Shown here: positions 1-12,179 of the stretch, in pieces
Position numbering within the stretch: the first letter of the stretch is position 1
Layout of the letters: each line of letters opens with the position of its first letter
Assembly: GCF_037975245.1 (NCBI RefSeq)
Contig: NC_092569.1
Coordinates: forward strand, 3,771,001 to 3,835,000
DNA: 64,000 nt
Origin: Apostichopus japonicus
Taxonomy: Eukaryota > Echinodermata > Holothuroidea > Aspidochirotida > Stichopodidae
Direction: 5' to 3'
Program-made: the position numbers and the translations under genes
Notes under the pieces: generated by a model
Seen by the model: the letters and a program-made list of their open reading frames with translations, nothing else
What the model was told of the DNA's origin: nothing
The model's database searches: none

Positions 1-59
1 CACCGGAATGTGTTATATATACTTAAATATGTTATGATTGGTATATAAGCTGTAAGGAA

Positions 60-1075
60 CTGGTATTTTTTAAGGTGCTACGAAAGCATACTTCATGAAC
101 TATGAAGATGGTACGAGCATACCATCAATGAGCATGCTATAAGTATGAACTCTACGGAATCCATATGTATTCTAAGACTTAACTATATACACCATCAATG
201 AGGATGTTAGGAAAGCATACTACACCATCCACGGTGATACTACGTAAGCATACTTCGCATTCCATGTGGAAGCTATAGGTAAGCATACTGCACTATCCGT
301 GAGAATGGTTTTAATATGCTGCGTTATCTATGAGGACGTTACGAAAGCATAACACACTATCCAAGGTGGTGCTACGAAAGCATACTACACCATCCATAAT
401 GGTGCAACGTAACCATACTTCGCATTCCATGTGGATGCTACTAAAGCATACTGCACCATCCGTGAGGAGTTTAAAACATGTTGCGTTACTGACGAGGACG
501 ATATGAAAAAATACTACACCATCCATAATGGTGCTACTAAAGCATACTGCACCATCCGTGAAGATGTTAAAATAAATGCTGCGTTATTTACGAGGACGTT
601 AAGAAAGCATAATACACCATCCATACTGGTGCTACGAAAGCATAATTCACATACCATGCGGTTGCTACGTAAGCATACTCGCCTTCCGCCAGTGAGGATT
701 TTAAGAACATGCTGCGTTACCTAGGAGGACGTTACGAAAGCATAGTACACCATCCACGATGGTACTACGAAACCGTCCTTCAAATACCATGCGGTTGCTA
801 CGTAAGCATACTGCACCATCCGTCAGTGAGGATTTTAAGAACATGCTGCGTTAGCTAGGAAGACATTTACGAAAGCATACTGCAATCGCAATGAAAATTA
901 TACTAGCCCACCACACCATCCACGGGAATGTTAATAAGAATATAAATTTCGACAGCATACTGCATATTCTTGGATGATGTTAATAGTATATTACACCATC
1001 AATGAGTATGATATATGAAAGCATTCCTCACCGTCCTATCCCATCGTTATGAGCCAACTTCACAATCCACGGAAA
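60..1075. repeat. Degenerate satellite, 33-37 bp monomers in irregular higher-order units
   Basis: The phrases GCTACGAAAGCATACT, ACACCATCC and GAGGACGTTACG recur throughout. Monomers of about 33-37 bp alternate between several types (CACCATCC, CATTCCATG and CTGCGTTA ends), giving larger blocks that begin near 332, 496, 590, 725 and 861. The short open frames here on both strands are products of the repeat and I do not regard them as genes. The array may continue left of the window. Confidence 0.75.
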
Positions 1076-1554
1076 TGCTTACGTAAACATTCTTTACAAA
1101 TTTGATATGACGAAAGAACACCCTTAATACTTCAGAAGACCATGTTTCCTACTTTTACAGAATTATTCATGTAATAACCGAAGCCGTCAATATGGTTTAC
1201 AGTTTATAATTATTTGCTAGTATCGAGATACCCAACCGATTCATCTTTCGAATGAGATTCTGATTGGATTTGTCAAAAAAGTAAATGGAAGATGTTCATT
1301 ACGTTAAACTTCACGCAATTGAAATTGTCAAAAGATTTAATCTAATACTTTATTCATAATAACACTCCTGTTTTTGAGGTATTTTATGTTTTTTTGTGTG
1401 CTTGTTCTCCTTCCCTGAAGTGTTATTCATTTAAAGAAACGAGATTGTTAAATGTCAAAGCTACATATTAAAAGTGAGTTGAGCTAGCTATAGGTAGGAT
1501 AGTAGTACCAACGAGATTAAAATTGTTGGAGCCATGTTCTAATTTCGACAGTAT
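1076..1554. other. No feature recognised
   Basis: AT-rich unique-looking sequence between the satellite and the trinucleotide tract. I see no open frame of note, no tRNA-like boxes and no terminal inverted repeat. Confidence 0.5.
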
Positions 1555-1636
1555 TGTGATGACGATGACGATGTGAACGGTGACGATGATGAAGATGGCG
1601 ATGACGACAACGTATTAATATATCGTTAATATGTAA

Positions 1637-1694
<58 letters not shown>

Positions 1695-1912
1695 CGATGA
1701 CGATGACGACGACGACGATGATGACGACGACGACGACGACGATATATAACGATGATGACGCTGACGACGACGCTGACGACGACGACGATGAAGACGATGA
1801 TGACGACGCTGACGACGACGCTGACGACGATGATGACGATGATATATGACGACGATAGACGACGATGACGGCGACGACGACGATGATGGTGACGATGACG
1901 ACAACGATGACG
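1555..1912. repeat. (GAY)n trinucleotide tract
   Basis: A long run of GAT/GAC/GCTGAC triplets. It opens frames that read as poly-Asp, poly-Met or poly-Ser depending on strand, which explains the 162-codon minus-strand frame across it. The biased composition and lack of other protein-like sequence argue against coding. The pure (GAT)n core lies at about 1637-1692 and the interrupted GAC/GCT part follows. Confidence 0.9.
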
Positions 1913-2880
1913 ATATTAATCTATCGTAATAGTCATAACTGGCCGGTATTATGTCCCATCCTGTGCTCAAAATCTGATCATTGCGAGAAAAAAAGGTTTG
2001 ACTCATTGCTACACGTTGAATGTTTTCCTGCAAGAAAACATTACTGGAGACAAGGCCCCACAATACTAAAAGACCCCCCCCCCCAGAAATAAAAAACATA
2101 CGCATCATATACATAGAAAAGCAAAGAATGACGAGAGTTCGAAAGGTTTTGCGTCTTTAGGACATACGTAACCTTCCTCAACATGTAATTACATGTTTAA
2201 CTCAAACGTCCAAGGTGACTCCTTTTCTGTTGCTTCGCGCGTTGGCCTTTTCTTGGCGCCAAACTGATTGTGTCGAGCGATACATGATCTGCGTTTCATT
2301 TAAAACTCAACTTTAGATTAGGCGGTGTTCCCGAGGGTTCCTTTCTCTCAAAACATGCTAATGCTTTCATCAACTCGCTACGCGCTTTTCTTACGTATTG
2401 TTTCACATGCTCATCTTCTGTTACACTTCAAAAAAAGAAAGAAAATAAAAAAGAAATTGCGAATGTTTTCCCTTAAACCTTTCGTGTATCTCCATACAGC
2501 TTTGTCGTAAGATTAAACTAAAACAATACTGCGTGAGGGGATAAGTACAGCGTTGCCGATGAATAACATTGGCCTCACGTTATACCACAACATATACGAA
2601 ATAATAATGAGATTCCAACGTAGTGATATAAACACATTACTGAAAGGTTATTTCAGTCTACGGGCGAAGTATCTCTTAAATGATTTATTTTATTGTATAT
2701 ATATTTCCATCATTTATTTATTTGAACAAACTGGTTGTGACGACTTCATTATTGAATCATCACTACCTTTCCTGCTGGGATTCACTGCTTTTTGTTTTAC
2801 ATTGTCGTGCTGAGGACGAAGTTACGTCACGTAGTGTATACATGCTAAGATCAAAATGGCCTAAATTATTAACATTATAT
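1913..2880. other. No feature recognised; C10 run
   Basis: Mixed sequence with a run of ten C near 2077-2086 and a purine-rich stretch near 2433-2456. Open frames at 2325-2510 and 2553-2813 have no recognisable domain and poor protein character. Confidence 0.45.
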
Positions 2881-2885
2881 GTATG

Positions 2886-2932
<47 letters not shown>

Positions 2933-2955
2933 CATATATGTGTATATATATATGT
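2881..2955. repeat. (AT)n microsatellite
   Basis: TATATATA run interrupted by TATGTATA at both ends. Confidence 0.9.
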
Positions 2956-3356
2956 TGTTTGTATTTCCATTGGTTTCAAACCAACTCAAAACCTGTTCAT
3001 AAATGGTATACTGTATGTGTGTGGTTTCTTATTAGTATGCTTCATGTTGACGTTGTTATACAGAAGAATTGTTTTATACCTTACATCTATGAATTAAAGT
3101 CCTACATAGCTTTGGTTTATGGAAGCAATCGAGCGCATTGACATAATATTGTCCCCCTTGAAAACATCTCGTATAATATGTGCATATTCCTGTACACTTC
3201 AAGTCGTATCAATAAACAAGCGATAGTATAAAACGTCAAACTGTGTCCTAGTTTTTAGTTGAGCAATATTTGATACAAGCAATAAGGAGGAAGTAGTATC
3301 GTGTACAGAATTACAATGAATAATAGTAAGATAACATAATTTATGAAATATGCATA
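2956..3356. other. No feature recognised
   Basis: Sequence between two AT microsatellites. The only open frame is a tail of the repeat-derived frame that begins in the AT tract. Confidence 0.45.
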
Positions 3357-3541
<185 letters not shown>

Positions 3542-5530
3542 GTGACATATTGTAGTGTGCATGCACAGACCGATATTTTTTAAACTTATGATTATGACAG
3601 TGAAATGGTCGTTAATGATTGGTTAAAACTCGATGACGGTACACAATATCAGCTATACATATCTGAACTATCAATGGAGAACTCATGGAGATATTACAGC
3701 TCCCTGGTAAACAAAAAAAACGGTGAAAAATACATTGACAGATAGCAAGGAGCATCATGCAGGCCTCGGAGCAGCCATATAAACTTATCCCCGCTAATCA
3801 GCGAAGCCCCCTTCTGGATTTGTGCTTCGTTGACTAATGTTTGATATTTGGCACCTCTTAACGCTCGGATGAGGCACTCTAGGAGTTTTCTCTAGTGCTG
3901 AGGACAGGATTTCTTTTGAATTGGTTGCCTTACGATGGTGTGTTACTTCCTTGTAAGTAACGTCATAAGTAAGTAAGTAACGTCTTGTAAGTAACGTAAG
4001 TAACGCCATACATATACCCGTACGTTGTATGTTTGAGTAATACATCTAATGACATTCCTGCTCGATATTAAATATCAATTAAATTTATTTATGTGATTTA
4101 GTTGGCCCGAATTCGGCTTGAAGGGCCCACGTGATGATTCCAAGAGGCCTTAAGCATTATATAATATTATTTGATGTACGTTACTGGATTGCCTACCTTA
4201 CTACTATTTTTGCCGCCGCTCTCCCTCCCCACTTCCTCCTTCTCCTCCTCGTTTTCTATGGTGAGACGCATTTATTTCTATTCTCCCCCCCCCCCCTCTG
4301 CCCCCATGACCACAGGTCAAGGGGGCAGGCCTTGCTAGACAGTTGTCCTGTAGACTCAGCCATGGTGCACCCTGAAGTTACGAAAGAAGTTCCAGCCCTA
4401 CTTATGTTCGAATCCGTTGGAGAATGGAAGCGTCCACTTGAGCCCAAACAAGCCCTGGTATTTGGTGTACTGATAGAAGTTGGGTTATAACTCGATCCTG
4501 TCACGTGATGGTTTCGTCGCCACTTGAAGCCAGAGTGCCGTAACTGGATATTGGCTAATTTTGTAACTGCTTTTAACATCAACCTTTGACCCTTCGTGTT
4601 ATACAGACATCTGTTATACTCGACCAGGCGACCAATGATGTAGTGTACTGATCAAGAAGATCTGCGCACGCTCAGTCTATCGCCACGGAAACAGGTACAT
4701 GTATTCCTCGCGTGTAGAAAGAAAATATTCTACTTCATCTGTTCGACGGACAATTATTCTCCGCGGGTCGATCGTTTTTTTTCTTCTATACCCAGTATGT
4801 TTTATAGCTATTTTTGTTATGATTATCATTATCAATTTCGTTAATACTTTGCTAAAAAATAATGACTGGTGGTTTCACGAGAGATATACATTGCTAGTGT
4901 CCAACTAAATAGATAATTTATACACCTGCCACGGGATGTTGTCTTCCCCCCACCAAATCTTTACATAAATAAACTCAAGCTTTCACAGCCGTCTCAACCC
5001 CGAACAGAATCTCGTTCGGATCTGTATATAAGCTTGTGTTCAAAGTTATCACAATGCAATCTTTAACTATAAAAATCTCAGCGTTAATTCCATGTTCCTT
5101 CGCATTTTAATCTGCCTATTCGACTAACAGATTCATCCGCAGTTTTTTCTCTTTTTTTTCTTTCTTATTCCTTCTGTCTTCTTCTTCTTTTCCTTCCTAT
5201 TGTTTTTTCTTGCTCTGGTTTTGATCGATTTAAGCCGTCGCTAGTTGCGAGCAAACTGCCAGATTTTCGCCTCACAGTCCGTCTTGCTTGCCATATTGCA
5301 ATCGATTTTTGCTTTTTGCTCAGCGTCCATCTAACAAAGTCCTTCATGAAATGAATTTCTACTTGATGGAATTCAAAGATTCGACGAAAGTAGGCCGACT
5401 GATTTGAAATAATTGAAGGATGGTATAACCGAATCAAAAACTGGAGGAAATTACATCAAATCTATTCTACGCTGGGCTCTTTCACGCTACATAAAAGAGA
5501 ATTAACGACTATACTGGTTTTTAATAAACC
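3542..5530. other. Mostly unrecognised; short GTAA-type repeat and C10 run
   Basis: A short degenerate GTAAGTAACG repeat lies at about 3950-4008 and a run of ten C at about 4287-4296. An open frame at 4131-4490 (+, 119 codons) is overlapped by a 108-codon frame on the other strand. Neither has a recognisable domain. The pyrimidine-rich stretch 5140-5215 encodes, on the minus strand, the basic end of a 90-codon frame (5165-5437) with no match I know. Confidence 0.4.
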
Positions 5531-5853
<323 letters not shown>

Positions 5854-5855
<2 letters not shown>

Positions 5856-7276
5856 TTTACCAACCGTCGTAAAGATTGTTTTTAATTTTACAATTTATCT
5901 CGTCTACTTCATGAATATTCATAAAGTACTTAAAAAACTGTCTTTGCTCCGTATGACGTTGTAGATGAAACATATTAAAAGATGATTTAATCATCAAAAA
6001 TATGATAAACACAAAACCGCGGTTTATTGATTGGGTTTGCTTAGCTGATGCACTCAAAGTGAAGGGCGTTTGTAATTTTAGGAGTAACGTTCGGAGTGAT
6101 TTCATAAATTTGATATAAAAAAAAAAACGAAACCTTCCCCAATGGATGTATAGTCACGAGTGTTATCAAAAAGACATTATATACAGGTGGGAAACTGCAT
6201 CTAATAAGATAGATATTAAAAGAGATAAAACACACTACTTGTATCAAGCGTCTGCATCATTTGCTGCTGGTTCAGATTACAAGCTCAAAATTCTCTTTTT
6301 CTGTATTTCTCATCGTATTAAGTTTATAAATGGAAAATGTATGTTTATTTACATACCACATATATGCATTTAGAATCATTATACGTCAGTGCATTGATTT
6401 ACACATTAAAATGTAGCAGTCCAGCTGAGGTCTTTCAAAATTAACGATAGAATAACCCCCGAAATAGATGAAACAGCACTTCACCAAAGAATATACACAC
6501 CTGAAAAAAAGGGGGAGGGGGAATAACAGGTTGAAAGAAAATGACATTTGAAACTTACCAAAAGCTCCCAAACTTGTTTAACAGTACTGGTTGTAACGTC
6601 ACAGATTCACTTGGTCTAGCAACATCACAAATTATGCTATTTCCAGTATCGCTGGGATCCGCGGCTTCCAATAACAAAAAAAGGACCCTCCTTCCTGGCC
6701 ATTACAGTGTAACAAAAGTTCCGTCCATCTACCTGGTTAACGTTAAATGTAGTAAAATTAAAACAGCTAAACATGTAATACTTAGTACTGTGACTTAGGG
6801 TTAGGAAAGTCAAGTTAAGTTAACTTTCAAAAGAAGGGAAAATAATTATCGATGTTTTAAGCCCATACGGAAATGTTATCAATAGGATTTGAAAGGCTTA
6901 CTAACTTTTAATTCAAATGACCCTCTGCTAATCTGCGAATAAGTCAACTTTCGACATAAAGGGTGGATAAAAAACAGTTTAAAGTGTTAATCCGTGTACG
7001 GAATTTTTAGTGGAATGGCCAACAACCAAAATCCTTCTTTAGAGTGTTGGAAGTTTTCTCTATGGGGTACGTGGTCCAATGAGGTTGAACAAACTTGGAT
7101 GCAAGGTGAATGTGACGTCACAACCATGTTAATCTTAACAACAACCAAAAAAATTGGGGGAAGGTGGGGGGGGGGGGGGGCTTGTGTTAGGCAGAATTTA
7201 TGTTTGCTGTAATAAATATTTGACTGACTTTCATGAAAAACTGTTTTACAATGGACTATCGTTAAATGGATGTGTG
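5854..7276. other. Unrecognised region with a weak candidate exon and G12 run
   Basis: A homopolymer G run of about 12 lies near 7167-7180. A possible minus-strand exon at about 6557-6665 is listed separately. I see no repeat structure or tRNA-like boxes. Confidence 0.4.
6557..6665 (-). CDS. Weak candidate exon (orphan)
   Basis: On the minus strand a frame of about 36 codons stays open up to a consensus splice donor (GTAAGT, plus-strand complement near 6552-6557). Its start reads EAADPSDTGNSIICDV, which loosely resembles the DSGNY-type turn before the second cysteine of immunoglobulin folds. The similarity is short and could be chance. I see no convincing splice acceptor upstream and no partner exons nearby. 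An 85-codon frame on the opposite strand covers the same bases. It could equally be random sequence. Confidence 0.12.
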
Positions 7277-7378
7277 CCGAGAGATTGGCTTCGGTCAGCT
7301 TGCGAGTCTACAAGCCTCCATGGCTTCTTTCGCGAGTTCCTGCTTCCGGGAAGATCACATATACATACATCCCTGTAA
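7277..7378 (+). mobile_element. SINE family A, truncated 3' part (copy 1 of 4)
   Basis: The stretch CTTCGGTCAGCTTGCGAG, then CCATGGCTTCTTTCGCGAG and CTGCTTCCGGGAAGATC, matches the 3' body of the tRNA-derived element seen in full at 40086-40322. It ends in a short CATACATAC tail. The tRNA-like head is missing, as expected of 5' truncation by reverse transcription. Confidence 0.75.
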
Positions 7379-7657
7379 AGAGTATATAATATTTCTTCGG
7401 TTAAGACTTGGGAGACAATAGCTGTTACAATAGTTAATATTGTAAGGTGTTCATTAGGTCTCCGCTCTCACACCTACACCCCCCCCCCCCCCCTGCGATT
7501 ACAAGATATCTTACAGGATAGTCAATATTAACGTATTTTATTTAATTTCTTATCTTAAATAAAACTGGGGTATGGTGGTCCTTGTTATATAGTTAACTGT
7601 TGGATTGATGTCACAATAGCTACTTAGTTAGATCGACGACTTGTTGTGTAAAGTCAG
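7379..7657. other. No feature recognised; C16 run
   Basis: Contains a run of about 16 C near 7480-7495. Confidence 0.45.
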
Positions 7658-8120
7658 CAGGGATGTGCCCACACTGGGCGGCACTGTGCGGCCCTGCTGC
7701 CCAGCACTAAAAATTACCGCCCAGCACTGTCTTAAAAATCGTGAATCCCGCCCAGCACTATATGTTCATCTAAAATCCCGACATTCCTAACAATATATTC
7801 AACATAAATTGGGCTTAGTCTATGCCAAAATTATACAGACTAATAATGTATCAGTTACGCATGCGGGAAACATTACTTACGGCTCTCAATCGGTCCCTTG
7901 TAAAATCTCTTTGAAACAAACTAATTACTTTTACCAGGTACGTAATATATTTCACTAAAAAAAATTAAAAATGTAAACTGTTAGCCAAACTATAGTGTAT
8001 TTGCTTAAAAAGCTACACAAGTGCCAGCATTTGGCATCTGAGCACCTTCAAAAATAGACCCCTCCCCCAGGACGGCGATCAGTATACCCGGCACTCAGGA
8101 AGTCCTGGGCACATCCCTTG
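7658..8120. mobile_element. hAT-like non-autonomous element (463 bp)
   Basis: The left end CAGGGATGTGCCCA and the reverse complement of the right end, CAAGGGATGTGCCCA, form terminal inverted repeats of about 14 bp. CAGGG ends are typical of hAT transposons. Inside the left end GCCCAGCACT is repeated three times. The right part carries CCTCCCCCAGGAC, also seen near the right end of the element at 32651-34522. Target duplication is not clean: only TCAG is shared next to the two ends. No transposase frame is present. Confidence 0.6.
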
Positions 8121-8394
8121 TCAGTCTAACAAGTTGAATGTCAAACTAACGATTAAGCATATGCGATTATAAGTCTCCTGTGGAGTAGTAAAATACCCAC
8201 TTTTGGTTTACATTCATAACTGATTATATCAATCATACTTACCACGGCAGAGAAATTAAAATCATAAGATTCGTGAAATATTTCAATCGTATCCAGCCAA
8301 AGAGCGACAACAGTTTATGACGCTCGCGATAGAAATCCGATAGTCCTGTGGTAGCAGTGTACTGACTGGCTCAGGGAACTTCCCAATCTTATGA
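8121..8394. other. No feature recognised
   Basis: Short unique-looking sequence between the hAT-like element and the minisatellite. Confidence 0.4.
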
Positions 8395-9245
8395 CAGTGG
8401 TGGTAATGATGGTATGAGCGGTGGCAGTCGCAGTCGTGATTGGTGTTCGGGGTTTGGTAGTAGAGGTATAATGAGTATTTATGGTGTTAGCAGATGGAAT
8501 TACAATGGTTAGCAGTAGTGACTCTTATTATCGTGGTGTAAGTGGCGGTGGGGCTGGTTGTGTGTGGTGTTAATTGTGGCGGAACCGGGTTTAGGTTGTG
8601 TTAGTTGTGATCGAAGTACTGACGTGATGGTAGCCTTGATTATTGTGTTATTAGTAATAGTACCGAGTATTGTGGTGTTAGTAGCGGTGTTACTGAGTAT
8701 TGTGGTGTTAGTAGTAGTGGTACTGACTATCGTCGATGCCATTGGTGGTGATACTGGTTTTGACTGTGTTAGTAGTAGATGAACTTTGTATTGTGGTGTT
8801 AGTAGCGACGGTGCTGAGTACGTGTGGTGTTCGCGGAACCGGGTTTGGTTGTGTTAGTAGTGGTAGTAGTGTTGACTACCGTCGTGGTAGAACTGAGTAT
8901 TGTGGTGTTAGTAGTATTGTTACTGAGTATTGTGGTGTTAGTAGTAGTGGTACTGACTATCAGCGATGCCATTGGTGGTGATACTGGTTTTGATGGTGTT
9001 AGTAGTAGAGGAACTTTATATTGTGGTGTTAATGGCGGTAGTGCTGGGTAGTAATGGTGTTAATGGTTGTAGTACTGTGTACTGGTGGTGTTCGTGGTGG
9101 TAGTGGTAAAGTGTTATATTGAAGTATTAGTGGCGGTAGTACTGATTATTGTGGTGTTAGTGGCGATGCTGCTGGGTGTTGGTTGTGATGGTGTTGATAG
9201 TACTGGGTATATGTGGTGTAAGTGGTGGTGTTATTAGTGATGATG
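8395..9245. repeat. GT-rich minisatellite
   Basis: Degenerate repeats of TATTGTGGTGTTAGTAGT followed by GGTACTGA, with a basic GTDGTD triplet-like texture and a period near 27-30 bp. One larger block (TCGATGCCATTGGTGGTGAT near 8733, and again near 8963) is repeated about 230 bp apart. The Val-rich frames here follow from the repeat. Confidence 0.8.
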
Positions 9246-10705
9246 GTGGACACGTTAAAAGATGTTGAAGGCGTTTAAATTAAATAAAATAGTTTGTTTT
9301 TTGACTGCGCACGTCAGAGGAAGGTTGGAACCTTCGATCAACCGAAATCGATTATGTGCATATTAACAATACGCATAAAACTTATTTATCCTTAATTCAT
9401 AAAAAAAAAAAAATGTTTGGCAAAATGATGAAACATGGTTCCATTCATGCGTTGTTTATTTTTTTGTAAATATGTATATAAATATTTTTCTCGAGCTAAA
9501 AGGATGCGTGAGTGTGCTGCAATCTCCGTTGTAATGTTTATTCATTTCCAAGCTTGAATATTTATGATTCAATGTAAAGTACTGTAGAGAAGAATATCTG
9601 TGCGTTGATTGGATAATCATGAGCCAATTTAACTCTTTTCAAACTCTAAAAAGAAAGAATAAAACAACTACTACATTTTGACCTTCGCCTGTTCCTCAAA
9701 ATTGTAAAGATATTTAATGTGAAGGATAGACTATTGCCAACCAAAAAAAAAAAAAAAAAAACCGTAGCTAATTCGCCAGACCAAAAATTGGGAAAGACAA
9801 CCTTATCCGAGCAGAAAACGATATTGTCATTATTTATTTCATTCAATTTTATTACTTTTGAAATGATACCGAGGTTGTAGCTACTCAAAGGGATTCAGAT
9901 TTAAGTAAGTTCGATTGCTTATGAAAGCAATGAACCTTTCTATCAATTCCAAAAGGGAAAGATGACATGGCAAAAGGTTTTAGGCTAGAGAAATTAAAAT
10001 TGATTTTTTTCTTCTTCTTCTTTACCTTATCTGCAAAAGAATAAAGATAAGAAAGAGAAAAGAGAAAAAAGAGCTGCCCCTTAGGAAATTCTTTGACGCA
10101 ATAAATCTTGACAATAGCATTTTCTGTTTCTGTTTGGACCCGCCCCCTCAAGGTTATTAAGGGGTGTTTTTTCCCCTTTTGAGTGAGTGAGGTTCAATCG
10201 GATTTCTCCAGTGATCGAGGGACGAGTTTTTAAAGTGACATGATAGGATGACCAGATTTGTGAAGAAATAACACGTCGTCTACAAGTATACTTAAGACGG
10301 AGAATATATTCTTACAAACTTTGAGAACAGAACTTTTTCATTTTGAGCTTGAAGCAAAAACCAAAAAAAAAATAACAACTAAGCATCTAGCTTCTTTGAG
10401 AAACAGGATCCAAAGACTGAGGTTAATAGTTAGAAAATAGGGGCAGAAAGCAAAATTACATGTGGATATGCGTATGCGTATAATGCAGTCGTGGAATGTG
10501 GGAGTTTCAATTTCAGGATATTTATTTCCAGTATAAATATAAATAGTTATGAAAAGGACATAAACTATTCAAAAAGTAGATTACGAAAATTGAAGATGAA
10601 TTAGGAAAAAGTTCATTTAAACATAAAATTAAAATATGAATATTAGTATAGAAAATTAAATATTTAAAACACATTTACTGAATATTAAAATTAAAATAAA
10701 GGAGG
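9246..10705. other. Unrecognised AT-rich region; A19 run
   Basis: Contains a homopolymer A run at about 9744-9762 and a TTCTTCTTC tract near 10010. The minus-strand frames at 9646-9888 and 9885-10151 are low-complexity and not recognised. Confidence 0.45.
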
Positions 10706-10780
10706 AGCTGGTGGGTGGGTAGGTGGGTGGGTGGGTAGGTGGGTGGGTGGGTAGGTGGGTGGGTGTTGGGAGTGGGGGTA
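10706..10780 (+). repeat. (GGTGGGTGGGTA)n tract with G-quadruplex potential
   Basis: About five copies of a 12-bp unit with GGG runs separated by single T or TA, ending in GTTGGGAGTGGGGGTAGGG. More than four GGG runs within 60 bp give strong G-quadruplex potential on the plus strand. Confidence 0.85.
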
Positions 10781-12179
10781 GGGTCATTGTACAAGATGTA
10801 AAGATGTGTATAGGCTTTTAATTAATCTAAAAGGAAAACTGCACAGCGTCTATGCATAATTCTATTATTAAACTGAAGGAATGTAGCCAGCGGACATCAT
10901 GAAGGGAACATATATGTCGGATGCATAACAACTGGAAGACATTTGTCAGATAAAGAGTTTTAGGTTTTACAGATTTTACACGGACGAATTTGACGGTCTC
11001 TGAGTGAGTCGTTATACATCTAATTGGGACATTAATGTCCGATATCGTTTTATTGCGCCTCAGATGTTACTTTTATGGACTGGAGGAAAATACTAAAAAG
11101 TGATCCGATTTGGATGGAAAAGAGTGATGAAATTTATACAAATTTAAGGTCTAAAAGGGTTTTTTTTCGGGGGGTGGGGGGAGCAGTAGTTGTAATTGTC
11201 GCTTCAGTATATTGACATACCTCTCATGACGTCATACTATCAATGACGTCATTCCCATCATGAGGTCAGCTTGAGGTACAAAAAAAGGCTGCATCAGTCG
11301 ATCGGTTCTGTAACCGCAAAAAGAAAAAAAAAAGGAATTTGATTCAAGAACATGTTAAACATGATATTTAATGGAATGTACCGGAATTAATTTATTATTG
11401 TGTTTGTAGGAATATATGTTAAATATGGCCGTTGGTCATCCTTAACAGGATTAACAAATGTTCTCAAGAGGATTTTATTCGTGTTTTGCCGTCCCTTGGA
11501 ATGAAACAAATTCAAAAAGGTAATATATATGACAAGGCATGTATGAATACCAAAGTTCCGCCTCAACCCCCCCCCCTCCCCACCCCCACACAAGCCTCGA
11601 CCACTCTGAGCAATTCCATACATTCATTTACATATGAGAAACTGATTTAAACAAGGAATTTTTTGGCAAAGTGGGTAAGCATGTTATTGTTGAAATGTCA
11701 CCACCAACTTAATGAAATGATTCCTGACATGTGATTTTTATTAAAATCTCTTATAAGCTATTATATCAAAACAGTAATAGCTGCTTCTCCAAGGCTTTTG
11801 AAACATTCAGCTGCTAAACTGAATGAAGAGCCTCTTATCTTCAATCTTAAGAACAACATGTACCTCCCCTCCGTGTCCTGTTTCCGTTAGATTTGGAGCA
11901 AGGCGTTGAGGCAGTAAAGCCTAGATCTATGTAAAAGGTTATATTTGAAAAAAGGGGACATCTCTGATCACGAAGATTTAAAATAATAAAATCAAGGAAA
12001 GGGACGTGTATCATTACAAAAAGACAAGAAAAAAAAAACTGTATTTTGCGATGAATTTAATGGTCAAGATTGATTTCAAATATATTTTGTTTTGACTTGA
12101 ATATTCTGTGTTCTTTTGTTAATGTAATATGCAAGAGCTATACTTGGGCACATATTTCAAATACTAAATACCACACTAT
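10781..12179. other. No feature recognised
   Basis: AT-rich sequence with short homopolymer runs (T8 near 11160, C9 near 11568). Frames at 11387-11623 (-) and 11432-11650 (+) overlap and neither is recognisable. Confidence 0.4.

Noticed and set aside
480-520. Hammerhead-like CTGACGAG ... GAAA in the satellite at the left edge
   Set aside because: No stem II pairing between the two motifs and no NUH site or stem I; other monomers lack the core.
1626-2114. 162-codon minus-strand frame, Ser-rich
   Set aside because: It is created by the (GAY)n trinucleotide tract and has no protein-like part outside it.
4131-4582. 119-codon plus frame and 108-codon minus frame
   Set aside because: They overlap on opposite strands, neither has a recognisable motif, and GTTCGAATCC near 4409 lacks a matching box A.
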